From contig CALKUU010000314.1 in the NCBI GenBank assembly GCA_937996665.1, positions 1 to 38,312 of the forward strand: a DNA stretch of 38,312 nt, given 5' to 3'. The notes under the pieces are model-generated. The model was not told the DNA's origin and made no database searches. It was given only the letters and a program-made list of their open reading frames with translations. This document shows positions 25,204-33,556 of the stretch, piece after piece (positions within the stretch are counted from its first letter, which is position 1; each line of letters begins with the position of its first letter). A program made the position numbers and the translations under genes. The stretch is from an uncultured Xenococcaceae cyanobacterium (GTDB lineage Bacteria > Cyanobacteriota > Cyanobacteriia > Cyanobacteriales > Xenococcaceae).

Positions 25204-25458
25204 TTATTTTTTATTTAAAAAATTATGGGATTTCAGATTTTCTTTTGATTTTCTGAAAAAGTTTTGTTTGCGAATGAATACATAAATAATTACGATTCCC
25301 AACTGTATTTCTAAGAGGGATAAGTAATTTTTAATTAAATAGTTTCCTGACAAATTAGCATTTGTATATATAGCCAGAAGACCCAATAACCCGTAAAAGA
25401 TGTACTGCCAAGATTTGCCTGATTTAATCGTTTTGGAGAGGTAATTCGGTTTTTGCAT
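25204..25458 (-). CDS. Small two-helix membrane protein coupled to TM2-SHOCT gene
   Basis: An 84-residue protein from ATG 25458, with two hydrophobic helices (about 18-32 and 49-63) and a strongly basic C terminus (RKQNFFRKSKENLK). A longer frame from TTG 25515 adds 19 residues but has no better start signal. The 2-bp gap to the TM2-SHOCT gene argues for a joint product. The second helix ends in IIYVFIRKQN, comparable to VYGVYLIRKNK of the 69-residue protein at 21.8 kb. No family is recognised. Confidence 0.55.
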   Translation of the reverse strand: MQKPNYLSKTIKSGKSWQYIFYGLLGLLAIYTNANLSGNYLIKNYLSLLEIQLGIVIIYVFIRKQNFFRKSKENLKSHNFLNKK

Positions 25459-25726
25459 AATGATTTTAACAATTGCAAGGTTCAGGATTCGAAGGTGAGG
25501 ATAGGTTGTATACAAAAAATTTATAAAATCCTAAACACTGAATTCTCTATATTGTAGCTAATCTGATTAAGCTAATGTCGATAATATTTTGGATCTTATC
25601 GATTGGATATGTAGCTTGATTAGATAATCACTTTAAACTCTTCTTAAAAACATCTGCTCATCAACCGATTACAATAGTGGTTAAAAGACTAATTAATCAA
25701 CTATTTTCGCGAAAAAATAATAATTT

Positions 25727-26746
25727 ATGGCTGCTGCTGTCCTGATCGAAAATCTGCAAAAAAGCTACGGAAATGTTCGAGCTGTTAAAGACATTTCTTT
25801 TGCTGTTCAATCCCAAGAAATTTTTGGATTGCTAGGTCCTAATGGTTCGGGTAAAACGACTACTCTTCGTTGTTTATGCACATTGTCAAAACCTGATCTT
25901 GGTAAAATTAGTGTCGGCAATGTTAATGCGATCGCTAATCCTAAGGTCGCAAGACAAAGGTTAGGATATATCGCTCAAGAAGTAGCGATCGACAAAGTTT
26001 TAACTGGCAGAGAATTATTAAGGCTGCAAGCTGCTTTGTATCATATTCCTAGAAAACTAATCGACCCAAGAATTGATCAACTTGTTCAAGCTTTGGGCTT
26101 AGAAGATTATGCAAACCTTAAAACAGGTACTTATTCTGGCGGGATTCGCAAGCGTTTAGATTTAGCTGCTGGGTTATTGCATCAGCCAGAAGTCTTGGTT
26201 TTAGACGAACCAACTGTGGGTTTAGATATTGAAAGTCGCCAGTTATTGTGGGATTTTTTAAGGCAATTGAAGTCAGCAGGAACTAGTATTTTGCTTACTA
26301 GTCACTACTTAGAAGAAGTAGATGCTCTTGCTGATCGGCTTGCCATTATTGATCAAGGTCGGGTTATTGCTGAGGGTACTCCTTCTGAACTAAAAGACCA
26401 AGTTGGTGGCGATCGCGTAACTTTAAAAATTCGTGAATTTACTCCTGACCAAGAAGCCGAACAAGCGAAAGATATGTTGTCGAGTTTACCTTTTGTCGAT
26501 AGTGTTTTGGTAAATAATGCTCAGGGAAATTCTCTTAACTTGATAGTTAAGTCAAATACTAGAGTTTTGACTCAAATAGAACAGTCTTTAACCAGTTTGA
26601 ATCTTCCTACGTTTAGCTTGGCGCAGTCTCGTCCTAGTTTGGATGATGTTTACTTAGCTGCTACGGGTAAAACCCTGATGGATGCTGAGATTGCTGCTTC
26701 TAGTAGTAGAGATATGAAGAAAGAAAAGAAACAACAGATGAAATAG
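25727..26746 (+). CDS. ABC transporter ATP-binding protein (DrrA-type exporter)
   Basis: ATPase subunit of an ABC-2 exporter. The 339 residues contain Walker A GPNGSGKT (37-44), the Q-loop in YIAQEVAID, the signature YSGGIRKRLDLA, Walker B VLVLDEPTVGLD and the H-loop in LLTSHYLEE. A C-terminal extension of about 100 residues with RVTLKIREFTPDQ and SRPSLDDVYLAATG is characteristic of the DrrA/CcmA-like branch. The permease follows 77 bp downstream. The cargo is unknown; daunorubicin-resistance names attached to this family should not be taken literally. Confidence 0.88.
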   Translation: MAAAVLIENLQKSYGNVRAVKDISFAVQSQEIFGLLGPNGSGKTTTLRCLCTLSKPDLGKISVGNVNAIANPKVARQRLGYIAQEVAIDKVLTGRELLRLQAALYHIPRKLIDPRIDQLVQALGLEDYANLKTGTYSGGIRKRLDLAAGLLHQPEVLVLDEPTVGLDIESRQLLWDFLRQLKSAGTSILLTSHYLEEVDALADRLAIIDQGRVIAEGTPSELKDQVGGDRVTLKIREFTPDQEAEQAKDMLSSLPFVDSVLVNNAQGNSLNLIVKSNTRVLTQIEQSLTSLNLPTFSLAQSRPSLDDVYLAATGKTLMDAEIAASSSRDMKKEKKQQMK

Positions 26747-26823
26747 TTATTTTATTTGCTTAAAATTAGTAGTGAAATCTATACCCAATCAATAATTTAA
26801 TTAATAAACAGGATTATTAGAAT

Positions 26824-27720
26824 ATGAGTTCTTCATTTAGATCTAAATCAATAGATTCGATCTTAGCCCCTAATCCTGATCTTTATGAGCAATCTGCTAG
26901 TGATAGTAATTTTCTTAAAGATTTTGGACAAGAAACTTTAGCTTTAACTAAACGTCTATTTATCCAGTTGCAGCGTCGTCCTTCAACCTTAGTTGCTGGA
27001 ATTATTCAACCTTTTATGTGGTTGGTTTTATTTGGCGCTTTGTTTAGCAAAGCACCACAAGGTTTGTTTGGAAATGATTTAAACTATGCAACTTTTTTGG
27101 CTCCTGGGGTGATTGTTTTTACCGCTTTTTCAGGAGCGCTTAATGCTGGTTTGCCGATCATGTTTGACCGCGAGTTTGGTTTTTTGAATCGCTTATTAGT
27201 TGCGCCTCTAGCTTCTCGCTATTCAATTGTTGCGGCTTCTACGATTTACATCATAACTCTTAGTTTTATTCAAACCGCTGTGATTATTGGAGCCAGTGCT
27301 TTTGTGGGTGCAGGGTTTCCTTCAGTGATGAGTTTATTGGCGATCGCCATGATCGTTTTTTTAATTGTTCTTGGTGTAACTGCCATCAGTATGGGACTAG
27401 CATTTGCTTTGCCAGGACATATTGAATTAATTGCGGTTATCTTTGTCACCAATTTACCCTTGCTATTTGCTAGTACGGCTTTAGCCCCTCTAGAGTTTAT
27501 GTCTAAATGGCTACAGGTTATTGCTAGTTTGAATCCCCTTACTTATGCGATCGAACCAATTCGCTATATTTATATGAATAGCAATTGGTCAATGGATAGT
27601 ATAGTAATGCACAATCCTTGGTTTGCTATTAACTTTATGACTATTGCAGTTATTTTGTTGGGTTTTGACGCTTTAATCCTGCTTGCAATTCAACCTTTAC
27701 TCAAGCGCCGTTTTACTTAA
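26824..27720 (+). CDS. ABC-2 type transporter permease, Ycf38-like
   Basis: Membrane subunit partnering with the ATPase just upstream. After a hydrophilic N terminus (about 1-50), the ABC-2 domain has six hydrophobic segments between about 58 and 295, including GIIQPFMWLVLFGALF, ATFLAPGVIVFTAFSGAL and the PLEFMSKWLQVIASLNPLTYAIEPIRY block typical of ABC-2 permeases. The whole sequence resembles Ycf38 of red-algal plastids, so the transporter belongs to a set kept in the plastid lineage. At 298 residues it is complete. Substrate unknown. Confidence 0.85.
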   Translation: MSSSFRSKSIDSILAPNPDLYEQSASDSNFLKDFGQETLALTKRLFIQLQRRPSTLVAGIIQPFMWLVLFGALFSKAPQGLFGNDLNYATFLAPGVIVFTAFSGALNAGLPIMFDREFGFLNRLLVAPLASRYSIVAASTIYIITLSFIQTAVIIGASAFVGAGFPSVMSLLAIAMIVFLIVLGVTAISMGLAFALPGHIELIAVIFVTNLPLLFASTALAPLEFMSKWLQVIASLNPLTYAIEPIRYIYMNSNWSMDSIVMHNPWFAINFMTIAVILLGFDALILLAIQPLLKRRFT

Positions 27721-27935
27721 AAACTATCTTGTTTCTCAGCCTTACAACTTAATTGTTAGCTTTGAAAAGTTGAACTTTCATTTTTAGTTTAAAATGTGCT
27801 CATTGGGTTGTTTTTATTGTCAAGGTTTCAGTTACTTGACTAGAAACTAAAATTCGCTAATTTTTCTAGCTGTCTTAGAAATTTGCTGTTACTTGTTTCC
27901 GCTTTAAATTTTATAAGTTTCGAACTGTTATCATT

Positions 27936-28265
27936 ATGAATAATTCACTTGCTAAACTAATTACTGTTCTGGGATTGACTATTCCGCTTGCTTTTGGTGC
28001 CTGTAGTCTAGCCAGTGCTCAGTCTTCTACTTTCGATGGTGCGAATGATCAATCGAATGAAAAAGATGGTCTTTTTGGTGATAGTACCTTAGGTATTAAT
28101 CCTCTCGATCTCATTCATGAATACAATTTGCGTAATGGTCGTAGTTCCGCAGAGTTTGGTGAAGAGTCGGGAACACAAATTCAAGATTCGGCTGCTGAAT
28201 TCAGACGTTTACAACAAGAGAGAATTTTAGAGCAGACCCAAGGTAATTCAGAAGTTCTAGATTAA
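27936..28265 (+). CDS. Small exported protein, unknown function
   Basis: The 109 residues start with a signal peptide (core about 7-20) with a cleavage site after LASA near residue 28. The cysteine at 23 lies in a poor lipobox context, so I favour signal peptidase I. The mature part is hydrophilic and acidic, with SAEFGEESG and a Gln/Glu-rich helix near the C terminus (AAEFRRLQQERILEQTQ). No named family is recognised. A very strong terminator follows it. Confidence 0.6.
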   Translation: MNNSLAKLITVLGLTIPLAFGACSLASAQSSTFDGANDQSNEKDGLFGDSTLGINPLDLIHEYNLRNGRSSAEFGEESGTQIQDSAAEFRRLQQERILEQTQGNSEVLD

Positions 28266-28304
28266 ATTAATTACCTTATCTATATTTATTGATAGTTATA
28301 AGTG

Positions 28305-28355
28305 CCAAGGAGATCTTCATTTTCAGAACATGAAGATCTCCTTGGTTTTATTTTT
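28305..28355 (+). terminator. Strong intrinsic terminator after the 109-residue gene
   Basis: A perfect 16-bp stem (28305-28320 with 28330-28345) with a 9-base loop is followed by TTTTATTTTT. It lies 40 bp past the stop codon and abuts the convergent gene's stop at 28348. It is the longest perfect hairpin I found in the window. Confidence 0.92.
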
Positions 28356-29169
28356 CGATATTGACTCTGTGAGTGATCATCGTGATTCCATCTCCTCGGA
28401 CAACAATTGCTGAAAGCCAATGATTATCGCTTAGTCTTGGTGCTGTGACAACCTTAAAAATTCCCCCTGCCGATAAAGGTTGTAATTCGAGAGTGCTAGG
28501 TTTGAGATATCTGCTACTAGCTGTTCTTTCCTCTAGAGCTGCACCTAAAAGAACACTACCTTCTAACGGCTCATTAACAATCGTGTCGAAGTTGTATTTT
28601 TCTCCTACCTTGACTGTCTCTGGCAAGTTGACTGTTACTTGAGGTGGATTTTCTCCTGAGAATACTTTTGTTTGTTCTGAAATAATATCTTGGCGGACTA
28701 ATTTTTGGTTACGAAAATATTGACGAGATTTTAAAACGGATTCTAATTTTCTGCTGTTACCGTTGTTATTTTGGATGCCTGTTATGGTTGTAGTTGTTTC
28801 TGCAATGAGTTGACCTTTGCTTTTTTCCCAAGAATTTATTTGGGTACTATAAGTTAATTCTGAATATTGATCCCAAACTTTTTTTAAGGCAGTTTTGATT
28901 GAGTTTTTATTGAAGCCATCACTATTGGTGAAGCTAGGATCATAGTAACTAATAACTTTATCTAAGTTTTTGTCATTAGCTGCGACCTCAATTTTGGCGA
29001 TCGCATTTTTTAAATCTGTGGGGATATTTTTGGTCTCAGCAGTGGCTATATTCTGAATGCTGCTTGCTGCGATTATTGAGATTAAGCAGGAAGCTGCTAT
29101 TTTTTTGATTTTGTTAGTGAATTGATTTACTTGTCGAGATTTAATGAGGTTTTGAGTAGATAAAGTCAT
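28348..29169 (-). CDS. Secreted protein with possible NTF2-like domain
   Basis: The 273-residue product has a long basic N terminus and a signal-peptide core at about 24-38, with likely cleavage after IATA near residue 43. Residues about 48-160 (AIAKIEVAANDKNLDKVISYYDPSF, later RKLESVLKSRQYFRNQKLVRQDI) resemble an NTF2/SnoaL-like fold with a ligand pocket. The C-terminal 100 residues look like a beta-sandwich (VTVNLPETVKVGEKYNFDTIV). The function is unknown to me; the domain call is tentative. It converges on the 109-residue gene and diverges from the putative barrel gene. Confidence 0.6.
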   Translation of the reverse strand: MTLSTQNLIKSRQVNQFTNKIKKIAASCLISIIAASSIQNIATAETKNIPTDLKNAIAKIEVAANDKNLDKVISYYDPSFTNSDGFNKNSIKTALKKVWDQYSELTYSTQINSWEKSKGQLIAETTTTITGIQNNNGNSRKLESVLKSRQYFRNQKLVRQDIISEQTKVFSGENPPQVTVNLPETVKVGEKYNFDTIVNEPLEGSVLLGAALEERTASSRYLKPSTLELQPLSAGGIFKVVTAPRLSDNHWLSAIVVRGDGITMITHRVNIEK

Positions 29170-29583
29170 ACAGTGTATTTTTCCCGCTAAAATTAGGTAG
29201 TTAATTTAGTTTTTTTGCTTCTCGACATAATTTCGACTCAAGAATTTTAGGTAAGCTTTATCTGAAAATTACTTGAATGTAGGTAAAAGGATTTTTCTTT
29301 ATTAAATCTTGATTTTCATTATATTTAAAGTTTACAGAATTAGCATAGAATTATGTTATCTAATCATTTGTGGTGTTCTTGAGTTTTTGATTTACTCAAA
29401 TAAGTTATTTCTTAGTTGAAAATTTGGGTGTTGCTTTGAATATAAGGGCTTAAAACCGAGTAATTACTGATAACTTTTAAAAAGTTTGCTTTTATAATCA
29501 GGAAGATAAGCGAACTTTTTAAAATCATTATTTATTTCTTAATAGTTCTTTATATATAAATAAGTTTATATTTTTTGTACACC
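29170..29583. other. Divergent intergenic region with hairpins
   Basis: This 414-bp AT-rich gap must hold two divergent promoters. It contains a small hairpin (TTGAGT/ACTCAA, 29379-29399) and a large terminator-like hairpin at 29475-29524 oriented toward the barrel gene. I see no reading frame in it. Confidence 0.5.
29475..29524 (+). promoter_or_regulatory. Terminator-like leader hairpin before the barrel gene
   Basis: AAAAAGTTTGCTT (29479-29491) pairs with AAGCGAACTTTTT (29508-29520), one G-U pair, and the flanking TTTT/AAAA extends it to 17 bp with a 16-base loop. The A tract, stem and T tract have the form of an intrinsic terminator. No gene precedes it on this strand, so it may be an attenuator in the barrel-gene leader or the end of a short RNA. 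Confidence 0.5.
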
Positions 29584-30978
29584 ATGAAATTGTCTAGAGC
29601 AAATTGGATTTTAGGTGTCTCTGCAATCTTTTTTGCTAGTGCTTCTCCAGCATTGGCAAGTGAAGTTGAAGTTTCTCAAGTTGAAGTTTTTCCATTTTCT
29701 GATCAACCTACTATTTTTTCTGCAAAAACATTAACTGGTCAGAGTGCTTTTGTTCTTGATCCAGAGTTTCAGCTCCAATCACAAAAATTTGATTATTCTC
29801 TCTCGATTGAAGATAAAAATTATGTTCAAAACTTGTTAGCGAAAGATGCTTGGAAACTTAGTGTTGATTCTTCTATCACTAATACAGATTTTGTTGATAA
29901 ACAAGTAGTTGCTCTCAAAAAAAAGCCTTATTTTTATGATGATCTTGATGAAGACATCATTATTGGTAAACATAATACTTTTTGGGGTACTAGTAATAAG
30001 CAAAAATATTGGGGTTTGACGACTGTTAAAACTTGGGGATCAGAATCAGACGCCAATATTAATACTTTTAAAAACAATGCTAAACACTCTTCTCCTTTAC
30101 TAGCTCCAGGTGCTTCTGCTTTAACTATTTCAGGTGGTAGAGCTAATGGTTTAGGTAACTCGAATACTTTGGTAGAGGAAGTAGATGATTTACAGGGTGG
30201 TGTTGCTTTTCATCAGAGTGTCGCTGAGGATGTAACTGTTGGGGTCGGTTTTGTCTTTGAAGATTCTTTATCAGGTTTTAGCCAGTTTACTTATCAACCT
30301 GAAGATTTACCTTTACAGACGACTGTTTCTTTTCTTCATGATGGCGATACCTTAGAATTTTACTCTCATCTAAAACTGCAACCATCAAAAAAAATAGTTC
30401 TTAATTTTTATGGTGATCATTTAGATCAAAAGTTTGATCTAAATTGGGGTTTAATTTCTGGTCTTACTTTGACTGCTGATGGTAATAGTGCGACAGAAGT
30501 TTTACGAGCAGGGGCAAAAGTTGTTGTGAAACACGATAATTTTTCTTTTTTGGCAAAGGCGCAAGTAGATAATAATAACGATTTACAATGGCAACTTAAT
30601 TCTCAGTTAGGTCGTTTCAAAGTGAACTATGCTTCCGATAAATTAAAAACTAATACGGCAGTTACTTTTGATGTGAATGATTTAGAGAATTCAGAGTTTC
30701 AAGTATCTTTGTTTTTTAGAAATCAAGCTCGCTACCGCCATACAATTGACGATAGTTTAACTGTGTGGGGGTGGAATGTTCATTCTGCGAATCAGATAGC
30801 TAAGAATCAAAATTTGTGGGAAATAGATTTAGGGTATGGTGTTGGCTCAGCAGGGGATGGAGCGATCGCTAATGTCAGTGCAGCTCTTAGCTCTGCCTTA
30901 TCTCTTAAATTGAGCTACGAAGAAATTTCTTTAGTTGGGGATGGAACCAACATCAAATTACAACTTAGCTCTTTTTAA
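29584..30978 (+). CDS. Putative outer-membrane beta-barrel protein
   Basis: From ATG 29584 the protein has 464 residues and a clear signal peptide (KLSRANW, hydrophobic core, cleavage after PALA near 26). The mature part is rich in alternating polar/hydrophobic strands with Asp, Asn, Ser and aromatic residues, especially from about 190 to the end, and finishes in KLQLSSF with a C-terminal Phe as in barrel proteins. There is no SLH domain and no OprB signature I can recognise, so it is not an ordinary cyanobacterial porin. The preceding TTG at 29575 adds only three residues. A terminator-like hairpin stands 60 bases upstream. Function unknown. Confidence 0.6.
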   Translation: MKLSRANWILGVSAIFFASASPALASEVEVSQVEVFPFSDQPTIFSAKTLTGQSAFVLDPEFQLQSQKFDYSLSIEDKNYVQNLLAKDAWKLSVDSSITNTDFVDKQVVALKKKPYFYDDLDEDIIIGKHNTFWGTSNKQKYWGLTTVKTWGSESDANINTFKNNAKHSSPLLAPGASALTISGGRANGLGNSNTLVEEVDDLQGGVAFHQSVAEDVTVGVGFVFEDSLSGFSQFTYQPEDLPLQTTVSFLHDGDTLEFYSHLKLQPSKKIVLNFYGDHLDQKFDLNWGLISGLTLTADGNSATEVLRAGAKVVVKHDNFSFLAKAQVDNNNDLQWQLNSQLGRFKVNYASDKLKTNTAVTFDVNDLENSEFQVSLFFRNQARYRHTIDDSLTVWGWNVHSANQIAKNQNLWEIDLGYGVGSAGDGAIANVSAALSSALSLKLSYEEISLVGDGTNIKLQLSSF

Positions 30979-31045
30979 TTTGAATTTTTGAGTCACGCTC
31001 AAGTGATTACGAATTTTGTAATCCTAAAACTTTGCTTGTTTCTGG

Positions 31046-32176
31046 TTAATTATTTTTGCTCATTAAATCAGTAAATTTGTGAAATAAGTAGTCGGCATCA
31101 TGTGGTCCCGGACTAGCTTCTGGATGATATTGAACTGAAAAGAAAGGCAATGTTTTATGCTCAATTCCAGCAATGGTGCGATCATTAAGATTAATGTGTG
31201 TAACGTTAATGTCTGCATCTAAAGAATCTGCTTCAATCGCAAATCCATGATTTTGGCTAGTTATTTCTACCTGTCTTTGTAAGCCTGTAGGTTGATTTAA
31301 ACCTCTGTGTCCAAACTTGAGTTTAAAAGTTTTTGCACCTAAAGATAAGCCCAAGATTTGATGACCCATACAAATTCCGAAAGTTGGTTTTTTGAGAGTC
31401 AGTAATTGTTTGGTTAGTTCGATTCCTTCCGTGACTGCTTCGGGATCTCCAGGTCCATTAGAGAGAAAAATTCCATCAGGTTTATGCTCTAAAATTTCCT
31501 CTAAAGAAGAGGTGAGCGGTACAACTATTACCCGACAACCGTGGCTGCTTAATCTTCTGAGGATATTCCGTTTGATGCCAAAGTCGATCGCTACTACTGT
31601 GAATTTTGGTTGATTAACTGTATCCAAAAATTCCCAATTATGATTAGTAGTTTCAGACCACTCATAAGTTTCTTTAGTGGAAGCTTCTTTAGCGAGATTT
31701 AGCCCTGTCATATCAGGTGCTTCTTGGATTTTGAGCAGTAATCCTTGAGTGTCTAATGTTTCTGTGGAAATGGCTCCATTCATTGCTCCACTTGATCTTA
31801 GTTTGCGAGTAAGAGCGCGAGTGTCAATTCCATAGATGCCAGGAATATTAAATTGTTGTAGATATTCAGGTAAGGATTGTTGCGATCGCCAATTACTAGG
31901 TCGATAAGTAATATTTCTAGCGATTACTGCTTTGATTTGGGGATGGACTGATTCATTATCTTGATTATTTATTCCCGTATTGCCTAGTTCAGGATAAGTA
32001 AAGGTAACTATTTGACCCAAATAACTAGGATCGCTCATGACTTCTTGATACCCTGTCATGCCAGTATTGAATACTACTTCTCCAACTACAGTTCCTTTTG
32101 CACCAAAAGAAAACCCTTGATAACTACTTCCATCAGCTAAGACTAGTAAAGCAGGCTGCTTATTCTGTTGTGGCAT
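31046..32176 (-). CDS. carA: Carbamoyl-phosphate synthase small subunit
   Basis: CarA is the glutaminase subunit; it delivers ammonia to CarB for carbamoyl phosphate, used in arginine and pyrimidine synthesis. The 376 residues comprise the N-terminal CPSase small-chain domain (to about 150, with [22 protein letters not shown]) and a class I glutamine amidotransferase domain. The triad is visible as Cys269 in FGICMGHQ, and His351 and Glu353 in [11 protein letters not shown]. The oxyanion region SNGPGDP is intact. carB is not in the window, so the subunits are encoded apart, as is usual in cyanobacteria. Confidence 0.95.
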   Translation of the reverse strand: MPQQNKQPALLVLADGSSYQGFSFGAKGTVVGEVVFNTGMTGYQEVMSDPSYLGQIVTFTYPELGNTGINNQDNESVHPQIKAVIARNITYRPSNWRSQQSLPEYLQQFNIPGIYGIDTRALTRKLRSSGAMNGAISTETLDTQGLLLKIQEAPDMTGLNLAKEASTKETYEWSETTNHNWEFLDTVNQPKFTVVAIDFGIKRNILRRLSSHGCRVIVVPLTSSLEEILEHKPDGIFLSNGPGDPEAVTEGIELTKQLLTLKKPTFGICMGHQILGLSLGAKTFKLKFGHRGLNQPTGLQRQVEITSQNHGFAIEADSLDADINVTHINLNDRTIAGIEHKTLPFFSVQYHPEASPGPHDADYLFHKFTDLMSKNN

Positions 32177-32399
32177 TCTTGAAGACCTAGTACTTGAGTA
32201 TGTTTGTGACTAATAATTTAATTTATCAGGTATATAGATAAAGTAACACCGAAATTATATAGGTCTAACAGTAAGTTTTATGGATATTCACATAATTTTC
32301 AAGTCATGATTATGCGTTAACGTTATGATGGTGGAGTTTGCCTGTCTTTATTTTTTAGCAGTCACTATTCTTTTCTTTGTTGTTTGAATTTGCCAGCCT

Positions 32400-33395
32400 A
32401 TGAGTCCTCGAAAATTAACAGAAGATGATAAACAAAGTATGCTCAAGCTGTACCGCAATTCAAAAGCGACTACATCTACTTTAGCAAGTGAATTTGGAGT
32501 CAGTAGCTCTACAGTGAGTAGATTTTTAAAAAATAATCTTGATACTGAAGAGTACGATGATTTAATCCAGCAAAAACGATTGGCTAGGACAGCCAAAGGT
32601 AATCAGGCTCAAAAGATTACTACAAAAAAGAAGGCTAAAAGTTCTAAAAAAGTTCAGTTAAAAGATTCTTCTGGACCAATTCTTGCTCAAGATAATGGGG
32701 AAGGAATTGACAAGGTTTCGAAGATTACTAAAAAAGCCAAAAAAGTTATCAGTTCGCGTAAATCTTCTACGTCTAGCCCATTGAAGTTGGAAGAATCGAT
32801 TCCTGAAAGTTCTGATCAAGAAGTTGTAGATATCTTACCTATTGATGAATTGAAAACTTCTGCTCAAAAAGTTTCTACTGCGGAGCCTGTTAATCAGTTC
32901 GAAGAAGAAGATGATGATGATTTTGATGTCAATTCTTTGGTAGAAATTATCGGTGAGGAAATTGAAGATGATGACGAGCTAGACGAAGATGATGATGAAT
33001 TAGATGATGACGAGCTAGACGAAGATGATGATGAATTAGTAGTTAAATCTTATCCTGACAAAAATGTAGATAAGATTAATTTAGAAATTATTCCTTTAGC
33101 TTCTGCTTCTTTGCCTAGAACTTGTTATTTAGTGATAGACCGCAGTTCAGAACTTATTGTCAAACCTTTACAGGAATTTTCTGACTTGGTTTCTATTCCT
33201 GATCAAGAAACTCAGCAGAAAACTTTGCCAGTATTTGATAACCATCGTGTTGCTAAAAGATTTTCTCATCGTCGAGAAAAAGTTATTAAGGTTCCTGATG
33301 GCAAAATGCTACAGCAGACATCTGCGTATTTATACGAGAAAGGTATTACTCGTCTTTTAATTAAGGGAAAACTATATGGAATTTCCAAAAATTAA
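32400..33395 (+). CDS. Helix-turn-helix protein with acidic tandem-repeat linker
   Basis: Residues 6-45 (KLTEDDKQSMLKLY...LASEFGVSSSTVSRFLKNNL) form a helix-turn-helix like those of transposases and Hom/CENP-B-type DNA binders. A Lys-rich stretch (about 58-125) is followed by an extremely acidic one (168-213). The latter includes a perfect 12-residue tandem duplication at 190-213. A compact C-terminal domain (about 222-331) has CYLVIDRSSELIVKPL and ends in RLLIKGKLYGISKN. No transposase catalytic domain is present. I think this is a conserved cyanobacterial DNA-binding protein rather than a transposon relic, but its role is unknown. It diverges from carA across 223 bp. Confidence 0.65.
   Translation: MSPRKLTEDDKQSMLKLYRNSKATTSTLASEFGVSSSTVSRFLKNNLDTEEYDDLIQQKRLARTAKGNQAQKITTKKKAKSSKKVQLKDSSGPILAQDNGEGIDKVSKITKKAKKVISSRKSSTSSPLKLEESIPESSDQEVVDILPIDELKTSAQKVSTAEPVNQFEEEDDDDFDVNSLVEIIGEEIEDDDELDEDDDELDDDELDEDDDELVVKSYPDKNVDKINLEIIPLASASLPRTCYLVIDRSSELIVKPLQEFSDLVSIPDQETQQKTLPVFDNHRVAKRFSHRREKVIKVPDGKMLQQTSAYLYEKGITRLLIKGKLYGISKN
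32967..33038 (+). repeat. Perfect 36-bp tandem duplication in the HTH gene
   Basis: The segment 32967-33002 is repeated without a single change at 33003-33038. Each unit encodes DDDELDEDDDEL and is itself built of two related halves. The lack of any synonymous difference suggests a recent or actively homogenised duplication, as expected from replication slippage. Confidence 0.9.
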
Positions 33396-33556
33396 TTTAA
33401 TTAATATTACAAAGGTTACGTTGTGTATTAAATACTCTAATTCAATCTTACGATTTGATATCATTTAGTTGTTTAATAATTTCTTAATAAGTTCTCTTTC
33501 TAGGTATTAATACTAGTTTATTAGTCAAGATAATTCACTTAATCTTATTGAAAGAA

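Noticed and set aside
25480-25500. A T-arm-like TTCGAATCC on the minus strand suggesting a tRNA
   Set aside because: The flanking bases cannot form the 5-bp T stem and there is no acceptor or anticodon arm around it.
27794-27850. An 18-codon Cys-containing frame after the ABC permease
   Set aside because: Too short, no ribosome-binding site, in AT-rich spacer; most likely chance.
32400-32535. Transposase-like HTH, suggesting an insertion sequence
   Set aside because: No catalytic DDE domain, terminal inverted repeats or target duplication; the full-length frame has its own conserved-looking C-terminal domain.
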